Assembly (NCBI GenBank): GCA_001630475.1
Contig: KV419411.1
Location: 62,001-126,000, forward strand
Reading direction: 5' to 3'
Length of the DNA stretch: 64,000 nt
Source: Sistotremastrum niveocremeum HHB9708
Taxonomy: Eukaryota > Basidiomycota > Agaricomycetes > Sistotremastrales > Sistotremastraceae
Of this stretch, positions 1 through 12,328 are shown piece after piece; the first letter of the stretch is position 1; each line of letters starts with the position of its first letter. The notes under the pieces are model-generated. The model was not told where the DNA came from and did not search any database. It worked only from the letters and a program-made list of their open reading frames with translations. A program made the position numbers and the translations under genes.

Positions 1-1728
1 TTCGTTTTTAGTCGTGCTGGCGAAGGTTGGTGCCAACAGAGAAGAAACTGCGAAAGAAGATTAGGATAGTCGTGGTTCGCTCTTGTCATTTCCTCACATC
101 CTCCAGAGAAGAACCCAAATACAATGGCCACAGCTGTCACTCCACCAACACTTTGGTCTCGAATCCCGAGGAACCCGAAAATAGTGACAGAAACTCCACA
201 AGCCATGGCGATGATCATCGGTATCGGTCCTGTATATCGATCTGCGATGATACCCGGAATTGCACGCCCCATCAATGAGGCGCCATTGAGAATCGATAGC
301 TAGCGAGACCTTTGGTTCGATCATGTAGGCAAAGAGGGATCTGTTGTACTTACTGAATAGAACGAAAACGTCTGAGGTAATACTTTGGTAAAGGAGAAAA
401 GCTGTATGTAGACAGCTGGGCCAGGCGATCAGTGGAAGTCTAGACCCAATGAAACGGACAAACCTGGAAAGAAGAGCGCATAACTGACGCCGAAACCCCT
501 GAGATCATGTTTGAACAACGAACTCACTCCCATACGATTAAACGCGTACCCGACAACCAATAAAACATAGCGTACATCTCTGAAGAATGCCCCAATGTTG
601 ACCTTCGCCTTCTTGATCGTGAGGTCTGCCTTATTCCTCGGATCTCTCATGATCAGACTAGCAATGAGTAGGAGCGCGGTGTTCACGGCGGCATTGTATC
701 TGACAGTGTTTGCGAAGCTAACGCCATGAGATACTAGATTGTTGAGCATGATAGGTTGGACAATACCGCCAGCCGCGACTCCACATGTTGCAATGCCCAT
801 CGCTAAGGCTCGTTTTTGAGTGCGGAAATAGTAGCCGAGGACAATGACGGAGGGGGTGTAGCTGAGAGCCATAGCGATACCCATGCCTAGCCCTTGAGCA
901 AGAAAAACCTTTGCGGATATTCATTGGTCAGATTGTCCACGAGATTATGCCATGAGAATGGCCCTTACTTGATAGAACTTTTCAGGTTTAGTTAATGAAA
1001 GAGTAAACTCGCAGATAGCGTATAGTATCGTGGATCCGTAAAGCAATAACTGGCTATTGAATATGTCATCAAGGAAATTGACGAGTTATTGATAAGAAAT
1101 GCCTACAATCGCCCTGCATCCACTAGTGGCCCCGTTACCAGGCTTAAGCCAAACATCAGTCCAAATTGTGTACTTCCAATCCAACTGAAACAGAGTTGGA
1201 TGTGAGATAGTAATATGTGCCGAACGAGAAACAAGGCGCAGTGGGATAAACCTTATAGCAGATGGGGATGTTTGACTCAATCTAATTTCTTTATAATATG
1301 CCTCGTATACTCCGAATGCAGTGATGTGCCTGGCGTCTGAATCAATCATAGCGCAGATGAAATCTAAAAAAGAAAGACGAACCCGAGAGTAGCAGCTTGA
1401 ACAAGGAACCTAAGACGCGAATCATCAGTTGGTTTCATAATAGCTTGAGGAAAGCTGCCCACGCTCCAAACACTACCAGCCAACTTCGCCAACCACCTTC
1501 GGCGACTTCCGGGTGTAGCTCTAGCTGAACAGCCTTTTCCACGTCTACAGTGCCTGCAGAGTATTTGTCGCTATTCGAGAGTGACTGGGTGCGTGTAACA
1601 TCAGCGTCGAGGACGACGTCTGTTTGAGAGACTGAGCGATCGTCGGAATGGAGTTCAGTGAGGCTTTCTTCATTCCCGGAGTCCGTAGCCATTGCAATAG
1701 GAGTGACCCGGGATGAGTCGTGTGACAT
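1..1728 (-). CDS. MFS monocarboxylate-porter-like transporter A (3' end outside window)
   Basis: Predicted 12-TM plasma-membrane transporter of the MCP (SLC16-like) branch of the MFS; substrate unknown. It begins with a hydrophilic, acidic cytosolic tail (ATG at 1726-1728) ending in EGGWRSWLVVFGA. A 27-nt micro-exon (1383-1409, FLVQAATLG) follows, then HITAFGVYEAYYK, then the loop 2-3 motif GPLVDAGRL, a variant of MFS motif A in which the usual DKG reads DAG. TM4-6 carry RALAMGIATCGVAAGG and PIMLNNL. The C-terminal half shows LSILNGASLMGRAIPG and ADRYTGPIPM. The last exon read is VSSLLAPTFASTTKNE, which runs into position 1, so about the last 60-80 residues are missing. The first donor reads GTGGGC where paralogue H has GTAAGC, which is a weak site. 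Closest in the window to G and H (shared HITAFGVYE and YTGP). Function by family only. Confidence 0.85.
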
Positions 1729-3201
1729 AGTGGCAAGCGTAGATTTTGGGAGAGTGTTTGCGGGGGTGAGAAGTCTTCAGAAACCCACACGGCGAAATAC
1801 CAGGCTCAAGCATCTGTAATATATGAGAGCAGAAGAGCATGTGCGTTTGCCTAAAATGGTATTCTTGTGTCAAAAACAACGCGCAGCGCTCATAACGGAT
1901 TCACAAGAACTATCAGTCTTCCGAGCGTCAGGGTGATGAGATCGAAGGCACTATCAAAAGGAAGGGAGCTCTCGTTCCCCTGGGCGCACTCGACTGTCTG
2001 ATCCAAGAAGCTGATCGAACCACATGCAGGTGTGAGTTCGGAGAACCATAAACATTGGCTAGAGCCAATCAGAATTTTTTGTGAGCCTTGCGGGTTTGAT
2101 CGCGGACACTGATCGGAGCACATACGTGTAGCACATCGAGATGAGGGCGGTCTACGGTCACTCGTAATCTGCGGCCTTCGCGGACAGTTGAAGGAAGCCA
2201 AAGAAGTGTTAAAAGTGCAATCAATCAACAATTTCAGCCTGCGGACGGAAAAATCCCGCGACGTGGAACTGAGGTGATCGTGGTACAAAAACGGAAGTTC
2301 GATAGCCGAATGACGCAAATTTCCGACCATGGTACGGAATTTGATAAGCGAGAAAGGTTAAGCGAGAACCCCGTGGTGGTTGGTCAACGGTGAGACTCAC
2401 TACGTCTGGATCCTCTACAATGAGCCACGTGGGATACATACGGTGCTGAATATATTAAAATAGTGAAAATATTGGCAACATCAAATAATTCGAAGCTTGC
2501 GTTGTGCTCGAGTGTCGCTTCTTCTACAAAGTCAAGTCATTTAAAGCAGCAGTCGAACCGGTTGATAGCGAGAGTCATCAGAAACTTCCCATTTTCCCTT
2601 GGACTTGGTGAAATCATACCTCGATTTGGATGCAGTCACTTGGTAGATCTCTGAATCCGATAACGCTGCCGGGGTGCCGACTCACCGTTTTCCCCTCAAC
2701 TATTAATAACAAAGCTATCCTCGAGACTACTGAGTTATTCGCACGATTTCTGATCTGTTTGGGAGATTGAGAAGGATAAATGCCACGGCCATTGATCACC
2801 TGTTGTCAGATGGCTCCGATAATGTCAGTATTGGGGTTTTGTACGACGAACGTTTGTACGAGGAATCCAGAGTCGGAAGCGCACATCAAAGATGAAGTCA
2901 AAAACAAAATTGCATGCGAGGGTGATAGAAGGAAGAAGCGTGCGGATACAAGACGGATTAATTCGGTTTGAGGAAGCAGAACCATCGACTGGGCATACTT
3001 ACCAATAGGGAAGGAGAGGTGAATACAAGGACCAATAAATAATGGATGCCTGGGTGTAAGCATTCGTTGATCGCTGATGGATCTCATACTGATTTCATTA
3101 GAAGACATATATCGGCCGCTCGATGTGGTGAGAGCAAGACGAATCACATTTCCTAAATAACATCGCCAAGGTAATGCTTCTTTGCTCTGGGGCGAACCGT
3201 G
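1729..3201. other. Intergenic, no gene recognised
   Basis: Upstream region of transporter A up to the left end of the inverted-repeat transposon. Several ORFs of 60-146 codons occur on both strands, but none has a recognisable domain, sensible splice sites or a paralogue in the window. I see no transporter remnant and no strong repeat here. Confidence 0.5.
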
Positions 3202-3295
3202 TACGGTTGCCCCTGAGTCCTTAGTAGAAAAATTCAAAATTCAATTTACGTTTTCATTTCTCACGACAGGTTACCCGAAAAGTTTCGCCGACGCC
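3202..3295 (+). repeat. Left terminal inverted repeat
   Basis: About 94 bp matching the reverse complement of 4963-5056. It starts with TA and then CGGTTGCCCCTGAGTCC, and ends near TTTCGCCGACGCC. Confidence 0.8.
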
Positions 3296-4962
3296 ATATT
3301 TCCGGTTCAGCCAAGTTGTCGGATGTCACGTCATGTCAGATCTGTCCGATCGTATCAAGTATTCAAAGCAAGTAATTAGGACTGGGATACCGTTAGCACC
3401 TTGAGGGCTTCTCTCTTGTACAAGTTCTCTCATTCACTTTGAGTTCTCTGGGGATTTTCTTTGTGATTGGTCGGACGCAATATCGATGTTGACGGAGTGA
3501 AACCATCACGCTCGGCAACGTTGGCATCCTGCCGTTTGGACGTCTCGTCGTTTGCCGCAACAATCACCACACAGCTCAGCCGTCGTGATCTCCTAAGGAT
3601 TATTCTATTATGTCTGGTGTACCGCTGGCGCATGTGATCCGACGCACCGCCCCCAAAACCTTAATTCGCCATTTTCTGTTTGTTCTCTAATTCATTCGTT
3701 CTCTCCTTCTGGTAACTTGGAATTCAAGCTAAAATCTGCATTTTCAATGCCTGCTGCTATTATCATCGGGCGGGGGCTTGAGACACTTCATCACATGTAC
3801 TGAAAGATTATACCGGATGATCCAGTAATAACATATAACTCATAAAATAACAGCCTCATGTCGACAGGGAAGAGAATTGAACGAGAGCAGGAAAGAATTG
3901 TTTTGCGGCAGGAAGTTGAAGTGTCGGATCCCACAGATTTTCTGGTGGTGTAGCAGTGAGGAACATCATAGTCATACGCAAGCCTTCACATCCGAGGGTG
4001 ATGATACATTTCGTCGGCCGTCGGCGATGCAGAGGTTCAACAGGTGATGGGAAACTAAGTGTGTTGGTCATAGGAACGAAAGAATGCGGATCGGGCGATG
4101 TTGAGGGATGGAAGCGCACTAAGTCGGGTAGGATCACTGTAGATCAAGAGACTGTATTGGTCGAAGAGATGGTACGGATAGCCGGAATCGGCGGGTGCGA
4201 GTTCGGTGTTCATCGTTGGTTTCATGCATTGGTTGAGTAGGGCTCGGACGCTGAGCATCTGGAAGCAATAGGGACCGAGAGGTAGTTATATCAGCACATA
4301 AAACGGCCGCACCAGAATCAGTGTCCGCATTTTCGTCTACGCCGGTCTCGGGATCAACGCCTCAACTCGGAAATGTGAATCCTGATCACTTGTCCAGCTC
4401 GCCATCCTCTCTCTGTTTCTAGTCTGGTTTCTTGTGAACTTGAGTTGTTTCCGTGTTTTGCCAATGCTGTAGAATTTCCGTCTTGTCAGTGAGCGCCATT
4501 TATGGAGATACTAGTACCATTGACTAGTACACCTGACAACGGTGGAACAGAATCCAGTAGGCAGAAAGAAAGAGAGAAAGAAAGAAAGCCCATCATGACC
4601 GTTTGTATGTACGATTTACTTGCGCTCGGACAGCTTCTAGGATCCGTACGCAGATGCCAGCACCCGCTGGGTTGTGCAGCTAATATGGGCTCTTCAGGCC
4701 AGCGGCATTCTGAGCAGTTGTCCAACGCGGAGCGTTCGTTGACAGAATATCCGATGATACGATTGCTCGATAGGAGTGACGAAGACATAGTGGTGACAGT
4801 AAGACGTTGAAGCACAGAGAACACTCAGTAGCAATGGACGTCGCTGGAACGTCGACGCCGAAGGAGAGCTAAATTTGACCAGAGGTCGGTAGGTTCAAAG
4901 TCCGCGAATGTCGGCTTGACCGGCTTGACCTTCTCCAGGTGATCCAGCTCAACCCAGGATTT

Positions 4963-5056
4963 GGCGTCGGCGAAACCTTTCGGGTAACCTGTCCTGAGAA
5001 ATGAAAACGTAAAATGAATTTTGAATTATTCTACTAAGGACTCAGGGGCAACCGTA
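4963..5056 (-). repeat. Right terminal inverted repeat
   Basis: Reverse complement of 3202-3295 with a few mismatches. It ends with GGGGCAACCG followed by TA. Confidence 0.8.
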
Positions 5057-5695
5057 ACCGTGAAGCCAAACGAATCATTCTGGAGGTATTTCGTACCTGT
5101 ATCAGGTCGCTTCCTGAGACCCCATCCAGAATTGAAGCTGTCTATCGGCGGCATGAAAGAAGATCGACGAAAAAGGTGCAAATCAATCACGAATGACAAA
5201 CTGTGATGCGTTCTCCGTTCCATCGAATTCGCCACTCAGAGTGCCTCTTCCGAAACTACCCGCGTTAACTGCGAATCTTCTCTCGTGACGGTGATGGCAC
5301 ATAGGGTACGCTACCACCAAACTCAGTTCCAACAAGATAAGAGAGTTTACGATCAAGTCGAAGTTAAAGTTTGATGCGCATGTGCACTTCCGTTCACACG
5401 AGGTCGGAACTCATCACTAAAGGAAGTCCGCACTCGAACTCGTACCTACTTCGGGGCACCGACGCTTCTTTCCTGCGAAACAGTCATGCTGGTAGGCTGA
5501 TGTGCTAAAAATGAACGAGATAGCTGGGTGGACTTTGGTTTCAGGAAATGGTATAATTCGACCGTCGTGGCTATCATGCCACGTGGATCATCAATTCATG
5601 ACGCTCTAAGAAATGGCATCGAAGTAGAGCTGTGAATCGGGGTCGGGATCGATCAAGAAGGATCCAAAGATATGACTGGCAGGTCACTGGATCCA
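5057..5695. other. Intergenic, nothing recognised
   Basis: Between the right repeat of the transposon and the 3' end of the broken surface-protein gene. A minus-strand stretch near 5640 reads DPDPDSQLYFDAIS before a stop and could be a last exon of that gene. No other feature is seen. Confidence 0.4.
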
Positions 5696-6901
5696 TTAAC
5701 TATGCGCTGTGCGTAGATCTATAGGACTCGCAGATGTCAACGTAGGTGAAGTATGGGCGGCAGATGACCCAGGCGGGGAGACAAACTCCGCTCCTAGATT
5801 GCGTTCTCTGAAATCATGCAATCCCGTAGCACCTCGAGACCCCGTAGCGAACGTTCGTGCGTCGTATCCCCCAGGCTCCATCATAGGTACGAGCCTCGGC
5901 GCCCGGTCTTCTTCGTTAAGGAACAAGCTGGTTCTGCGTAGGATATGTTTGATGCGTTGAATGCCCGCAGATCGGGATGCTCTGGTGGTGCAACAGAGGA
6001 AGAGAAGGAACCACAGTAGCGAGGTTCCTCAGATGGCGCCGACTATGGAGCCAGCTAATGTCTTCGTTGAGATGCTATGGGAGGTTGTCGTCCCAGGATT
6101 ACTGGTGTTTGTCGGGGCACCATTGGTAGAGCTACTACTAGTACTTGTTGTCGAACTTCTCCTGGAAGAATATTTATTTACGGAAGAAGACTTCGAGAAT
6201 GCGACTTACGATTGATCAGAGGACGGTGGTGATGTTTGATCCCCGGAGGATGAGCTTGACGCGACTGGAGGGTTTGCAGATGTAACGAAAGACCCTTTGG
6301 GAGTGAACAACGAGATGGCCGTACTCGATGCCGGTCCTAGGCTGCTAGTAGTCTGTCTAGCAGCGCCTAGATTACAGTAAGCAGTGATAAGCTCTAGTCC
6401 CATCGATGCAGACATACCATAACACCCGTCAACGACAAACGACGGTCCTGTCCCCACAATACAAGCATCGCTCTCTCCAGTACAATACTGATCATCCTTC
6501 GACGCGTCGCAACACCACGTCCTCAAGCGCTCATCACCTCCAGGACCAGACATACAGAATAAAACATGCGCTCCCGAGGGCACATGATAATTCGCATCCC
6601 CAAGAAACGCGCTATTGAGGTTGTAATAGGCTATACTGTGATTCCCAGCGAGATGAGCACTCATGACGAGTGAAAAGTCGCTCGTTCCTGCTGTACATGT
6701 CGTTTATGATATATTGGAGAGAATGGAGACGTCGGGGGTGAAGCAGAAGTTGTTTGTAGAATTGTCTGGTGAGTAGATGCAGAAACCGGCTCCGGAGCAG
6801 AGTGCTGATGTGATAGCACTTTTGGAAGGCTTGGACAGGAACGCGGAAGCAAAGAAGAATTTGATTCCGCTGAGAGCACCTCGCCCATGAGTAAGCCGCA
6901 T
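5696..6901 (-). pseudogene. Ser/Thr-rich single-pass surface protein, apparently broken
   Basis: The readable product has a Cys-rich ectodomain (CSGAGFCIYSPDNSTNNFC, then paired cysteines in RTWCCDASKDDQYC and VVDGCYG), a Ser/Thr-rich stalk, a membrane helix (LAGSIVGAI then GTSLLWFLLFLCC) and a cytosolic tail. This is the usual plan of basidiomycete cell-wall sensor-like proteins with a C-terminal TM; no named domain is recognised. A clean intron (GTAAGT...TTCCAG, about 45 nt, near 6163-6207) joins the stalk. Two in-frame stops remain: a TAA at 6704-6706 in the ectodomain and a TGA inside the membrane helix. No good GT-AG intron removes either, and no clear signal peptide or ATG context is found (6901 is only the first in-frame ATG of the readable part). 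It may be a host pseudogene, or the sequence may carry errors. Confidence 0.45.
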
Positions 6902-7234
6902 CTCAAGGGATGTAACGGCTAGTAATAGTAGGCTACTAGCCAGAAGATACACAGACTGGTCGATATTGATAGGAAAGCTCCATTCGTGTGAGTCGTCGTG
7001 GCCGTGGCGGTTGAGAGGGTGCCTAGTCAGATAACCAAAGAGAGCGATTTACATAATCCAACTGCACCCGCGAGAAAGAGTTCCCAAATTAGAGGTCCTT
7101 CCTCTTTCTCGAGATCTCATACCTCGCTATCATCAGAATCAGGAAGTATCCTCAAATAAATATAAGCGTCGATGCTCAAGCCAAAGTATGGACTTTATAT
7201 ATCGCTGCGATCCAATTGCTCTCATTCGCTGGTA

Positions 7235-9266
7235 CTATTTCAAATCAGCATGTGAAGGAACATCAGCCCCTAACTTCGGAATAGTATCTCCTCCAAACGT
7301 CTCCTGAGCCTCAAAATCCTCAACACTCTTCTCTCTCGGACTCGGAGAACTCCCAATATCGCTCTTCGTCCTCCACAATCTTGCGAAAAGAAGTGATGTT
7401 CCTCCCGATAACGCGCAGACCTGTACGTCATCTCTCTCAGAATTGCCTCAGCGACTGGGAGAAAATGCGCACCCCGCTGAAGATTATTGGTCTGTTCCAG
7501 AGGAATTTTCCAGTTAGGAGGGCACCGTTTATTGGAGGACCCGTTAGGCATGATATGGCTGAGTTCGTAATCAGTACGATTATTTTCAAGAAATACGATG
7601 GAGGACTTACCACAGAATGCAGATGTGATTCCGATTCTCGCGCTACAGGTTATTGTTGAACGTGAGATGAATAGAAAAGGGATATTGGAACATACCCGAT
7701 TTCTCCTGGATTTTTTGCGAGACTGGCAACCGTCGGGACCATAAGCGAGATAACTGTCTAGTGTGAGTTCGCTCGCCCCTCTATAAAAGAATAAGAAAAC
7801 TAACAGCCTCCCGAAAAGAACCTAAAAATAGCAGTAACAACTGCATCGGCAGCGAGTGATTTTACACCAAGGTATCCAAGCGTCGTAGCTCCCAAACCGT
7901 ACGTAGCGGGTAGGAGGATATTCAGAGATCCGAAACGATCAGCTAGTAATCCTGGGAGGATACGTCCGAATGTAGACCCGGCGTTCAGGACTGAGAGCTA
8001 AGTTATATTGAGTAACGTTTGGGCCGCGATTGGGGGGATGACGTACGGTGTAGAATGAGAAGGTCGGAGAGATGCCTTTTGTCGTGGAGAATAATTGGAC
8101 GTAGACGGCTGGGAAGAAGAATCCGAAGGACCCAAGTACGCATCTACACCGTCAATCAGATACTTCAACAGACAGATCACTCGATTGACCCACCCAAGCG
8201 AAACAAGAAGATATTTCGGCTCCGTGAGGAATCCACCAATATTAGGCTTCACCTTCCCTCTCCCCGCTCCTCCGGCAACAACACCCTTCTTCTCCCTCAT
8301 CAAAACAGTAGCAAGAACCAATAACGCAGCATTCATCCCCGCGTTAATTCTAATCGCTCTCCCGAACGTCGAGCTCGTCCCTCCAGTGCCGAACGCGTCT
8401 CCACCTCTGTTAATTAGATTGTTGAGCATGATAGGATGGATGATTCCTCCGATTGATGAGCCTGTTGATGCGAGACCCATTGCTACGGATCTTCGGCGAC
8501 CTTGGAAGTGATGGCCTATTACAGCAAATGTGGGTGCGTAGGTGAGACCCATCGCTAGACCCATGCCTATGCCTTGGGAGAGGAATATCTATCGTTGAGC
8601 GAATTAGATTTTGGATGAAAGGGGGGTGGAGGGGACGGACTTGGTAGAATTGATGAGGTTTGGTTATTGAGAGTAGGAAATTGCAGAGAATGTAGAGGGC
8701 GCTTGAGGAGATCATTAGGACGCGGCTTGTATTGTCCCAAACGTCAGTGAATATCGAGAGAGCGAATAGAAATGACGCACAAATGTCCTTTATCGAATAA
8801 CGGTCCTGCAATCAACCCCATCCCGAAAAGCATAGCAAGCTGAACGCTCCCAATCCATCTGATTCACAACTTGAGCGAATGTATATATTCAGGGGTAATG
8901 GGACTCACGCAATCGTCGAGCTGGACTCATTACTCAGATAATTCTCCTTATAAAAGTCTTCATACACTCCGAACGCGTTTCCTTGACTATATCATATCAA
9001 TAAAACGATAGACGAGGGGATGAGGACAAATCGACTCACCCGATACTGGTGATCTGAGAACACCAACTGTCGAGAAATCAATACGAATTTTGGGGAGATG
9101 AAGTGAGTACGTACCCGCCTAGCACAGTCAGCCAGCCCTCCCAACCACCATCGACATAATCTTCCATGGGAGGTACTGGACCCACATTCTTCCTCTCTTG
9201 CTTCTCTGCTATTGTCAGATCGTCACGGTCCGCTGCAGCTGGCGGCAATGAAGTCGTCGAATTCAT
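7235..9266 (-). CDS. MFS monocarboxylate-porter-like transporter B
   Basis: Complete member of the array, read as about ten exons. The N-terminal tail starts MNSTTSLPPAAADRDD (ATG 9264-9266) and ends in GGWEGWLTVLGG. It is followed by the 27-nt micro-exon (9040-9066, WCSQITSIG), NAFGVYEDFYKENYLSN, and the MFS motif-A equivalent GPLFDKGHL between TM2 and TM3. The long central exon carries FLSQGIGMGLAMGLTYAP, RRRSVAMGLASTGSSIGG and HPIMLNNLINRGG. The second half shows VYVQLFSTTKGIS, GRILPGLLADRFGSL and PPINGALLTGKFLWNRP. The protein ends in the cytosolic tail GADVPSHADLK with stop at 7235. The Met of the start lies in a better frame context than the upstream in-frame codons. Closest to C and F (group 2). 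Function is family-level; substrate unknown. Confidence 0.88.
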
Positions 9267-10198
9267 AGGGTTGAAAGACGAAGCCCTCCGACAGAGTCCA
9301 ACTCGTTCGCAGAGTAAAAGAACGCACGGACAGGAGGTAGGAGTGAGGCTACCAGACCTAGGGTTGTACAAGGCGTTTCATTTTTTGGAGCGAGCGCGGC
9401 GCCAAAAGGCCGCCGGGATCACTTGATGAACTCACGGTAAACTTAGTTCAAGGGACATGCTTCTTCGAATATTCGGAGTAACCGAGCCTAAATAGGCGTT
9501 TGACCGGGACCGGTATTAGTGTTTATCCCGGACCGGTCGAGACCAGGTCTTAGCATTTAAACCATTTTTAATCGTTTCTTCATAGTAATTTGCTGATTGG
9601 ACTTTCTGGTGTCGAGTGACATGAGACTGTACGTTCAAGATTGTAGACGATGTGAATTTTATTGTGGATCCATGATTTCGGAACCTTGTCGTATTCAGCG
9701 CGCTCGGTACCGAAGCCCGAAGCCCGAGGACCCTAGACTTCCGCTTACTATTATTATAAATTCGAGTTCAGGTTCATTATAGCACGTTTGTCGTTCGTAG
9801 CACAAGTGAGAGAAAGATGGATGCTCTCAATCCCTCAGTTGAGTCTCCTTCGCGTTTAGTGATCTACACCATGCGGGCGTGCGGGACGAGAAGTGCGTCT
9901 CTCAACAGGGCTCAGGGCAAACTAAGGGTCCAATTAGTCAAATATGCTTAGTTTTGGCATGATAGAGCGATCTGCTTCGGATCTCAGGGTCCATTGCTGT
10001 AGTCGATGCCGAGAATCTGCCGTGCTGTTGTCGGAAATGGGAAATCCTTCCGGCGGCTGCAGTATTCCGAGTCGGTCAAGACAAAATTTGCTAGTAGGCT
10101 CGAGTGACTCAGATGATGAACAAGATGAGTAGATTTCATAACGTCGTAAAAATCGTGAGAATACAAGTAAAACATACAAAGTCATCCAAATCAATGCA
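9267..10198. other. Intergenic between transporters B and C
   Basis: Upstream of B and downstream of C. Apart from the CGG-rich imperfect palindrome at 9502-9540 (listed separately), nothing coding or structural is supported. Confidence 0.5.
9502..9540. promoter_or_regulatory. CGG/CCG-rich imperfect palindrome upstream of transporter B
   Basis: The stretch reads GACCGGGACCGG, then a 13-nt AT-rich spacer, then CCCGGACCGGTC. It lies about 235-275 bp upstream of the ATG of B. Fungal Zn2Cys6 regulators bind paired CGG/CCG triplets, so this could be an operator. That is inference from spacing and content only. Confidence 0.25.
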
Positions 10199-12328
10199 TC
10201 ACGTCAACGCTGGCTTCTCTCCTTCCTCCTTGACGCTGATGCCGACTGTACTGGTGATAGGAAGAGCAACAGTCGAAGCGCCAGACGAACCTCTTCCATC
10301 CCGCCCCGACTCCAACTCTTCTTTCTCTTCTTTTGAGCGCGTTTGGAGCTCATGCGAATGGCGTCTTGTATGTGCTTGCCACGCCCGTGCGAGTATCAGT
10401 AACGCCGCTCCACCCAAAGTACATACCTATCACCCAAAATTCTTCAGCTTCAGCGAAACAAGCAGGGGAGGAGAGAGAGGAAGAGACGTACGCCTGAGAA
10501 TATTATAGGACGCGACCACTTGAATGTTCCTGTGAGGAGTGCACCGTTTATTGGAGGACCGGCGAGGCATGATATACCTACAGTATATCACGATATCAGA
10601 GAAAGGAAAAGAAGAGGAAATTTGGGAGGAGACGGACCGGCGACTGCTGATGTTATTCCGATTCTTGCACTGAGATGCCGAAATAAGGTTGATGTGGAGG
10701 AACGAATTAAAAAGGGAAGGGTACGTACCCGATCTCGCCTTGATGTTTAGCTAAACTCGCGACCGTAGGGATCATCAACGAAATAACTACACGCTCTCAG
10801 TCTCACTATAATTCCACAATAAAGAAATGAACCTACATCCTCCAGAAAAGAACCCAAATATAACAGTAACAACCGCATCACTCGCAAGTGACGCAACACC
10901 AAGATATCCAAGAACGAGAGCTCCAAGTCCGGATGTGATTGGGATGAGCATGTTCAACGATCCTATGCGATCTGCGAGAAGGTTTGGGAATGTACGGCCT
11001 AGTGTTGATGCGGCGTTTAGGATTGAGAGCTGGGTCGTACGTCAGTACGAGATCATAAGATGAGAGATGAGGTTAGCATGGGGGAGGAGCGAGGGCAGGG
11101 ACGTACGGTGTAGAATGAGAGCGATTGGGATATACCTTTTGTTGCGGAGAATAGTTGGACGTAGACGACGGGGAAGAATAGACCGAAAGTAGCGAGGAAA
11201 CATCTAACACCCAAAATCAGAACGATTCGTATTCGCCAGCAGAGAAAAGGACTCACCCGAACGTCACGAGAATATACTCAGGCTCCCTAAAGAACGCCCC
11301 CATATTAACTTTCGGCTTAACCCCACCTGTAACCTTCTTCGTCCTCATCAAAAGAATACAAAGCCCCAACAACCCAGCGTTCATCCCCGCATTAATCCTA
11401 ATAGCCCTCCCAAACGTCCCTTCCGTCCCTCCACTCCCAAACGCATTTCCACCAGCGTTAATGAGATTATTAAGCATTATAGGGTGGACGATTCCGCCGA
11501 TGGCGGATCCGGTGGATGCGATGCCCATTGCGAATGCTCGACGGCGGGTGTGGAAGTGGTGGCCTATTAGACCGAATGTGGGGACGTACATCATGCCCAT
11601 TGCTAGGCCCATTCCGATGCCTTGGGAGAGGAAGACCTGCGAGTATGTGAATGAGAGTGAGGAGGGAAAGTGGGCTGGAGACGAACTTGGTAGAAGTGGT
11701 GTGGTTTCGTTATTGAGAGGAGGAAGTTACAGAGGATGTATAGCGCCGCGGAGGAGTAGACGAGCGTCCGGCTGAACAGGATGTGAGGGGCGAAGAATTT
11801 AGATTTGTGGCAGGGCTTACAAATGACCCTTGTCGAATAATGGTCCAGCTATCAAACCCATTCCGAACAACATCGCCAGCTGCGTGCTTCCGATCCATCT
11901 GCGAATTCGTCAGTCAAAGCCACGCGGTTTGTATGATCCTTACGCGATAGCTGAGCTGGACTCGTTACTCAAATAATTTTCTTTGTAGAAGTCCTCATAG
12001 ACCCCAAAGGCGTTGGCATGCCTGATCATGAGACGACCTGAGTGAGGCGATTGGGTGAGATAGTGGTGACTCACCCGATGCCTACAAACTGAGCACACCA
12101 TCTGTAGGAACGTTGATGGACAATGAGTCGATGAATAAGATATAAAGAGTGACCGTACCCGCCAGCGACAGTCATCCACCCATGTAGCCCGCCTTCCTCG
12201 TCCTGGACCTGGACCTCTTCGACTTCAATCTCCTGCTTTTCCAAGACCAGTTGATTTTTGTCCAGCGATACCAGCGTGGCATTCCTTTCCAAAGCTGGCG
12301 TTTTCGACATCGCTGGGAGCTCAGTCAT
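10199..12328 (-). CDS. MFS monocarboxylate-porter-like transporter C
   Basis: Complete member of the array. The acidic N-terminal tail starts MTELPAMSKTPALERN (ATG 12326-12328) and ends GGLHGWMTVAGG. Next come the 27-nt micro-exon WCAQFVGIG, HANAFGVYEDFYKENYLSN, and the loop motif GPLFDKGHL. The central exon has FLSQGIGMGLAMGMMYVP, RRRAFAMGIASTGSAIGG and HPIMLNNLINAGGNAFG. The second half has VYVQLFSATKGIS, GRTFPNLLADRIGSL and PPINGALLTGTFKWSRP. The last TM (VCTLGGAALLILARAW) leads into a long charged C-terminal tail (RSKEEKEELESGRDG...) with stop at 10199. The longer, Glu/Lys-rich tail is the clearest difference from B. B and C are adjacent, in the same direction and very similar, so they are probably a recent tandem duplicate. 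Substrate unknown. Confidence 0.88.

Larger units (their letters stand above)
3202..5056. mobile_element. Non-autonomous DNA transposon with ~94-bp terminal inverted repeats
   Basis: The stretch 3202-3295 is the near-perfect reverse complement of 4963-5056. The ends read TACGGTTGCCCCTGAGTCC on the left and GGACTCAGGGGCAACCGTA on the right, followed inward by the same AT-rich block and then GGTTACCCGAAA and GCCGACGCC. Similarity decays just inside the 94 bp. A TA dinucleotide borders both ends, which fits a TA target-site duplication of the Tc1/mariner type (inference). The 1.85-kb element holds only short unrelated ORFs and no transposase motif, so it would depend on a transposase supplied elsewhere. 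The interior is unrelated to the transporter genes around it. The two arms differ at a few positions, so the insertion is not brand new. Confidence 0.75.

Noticed and set aside
1890-2330. Minus-strand ORF of 146 codons upstream of transporter A
   Set aside because: No domain, no paralogue, odd composition, and it lies in a region without other gene signals.
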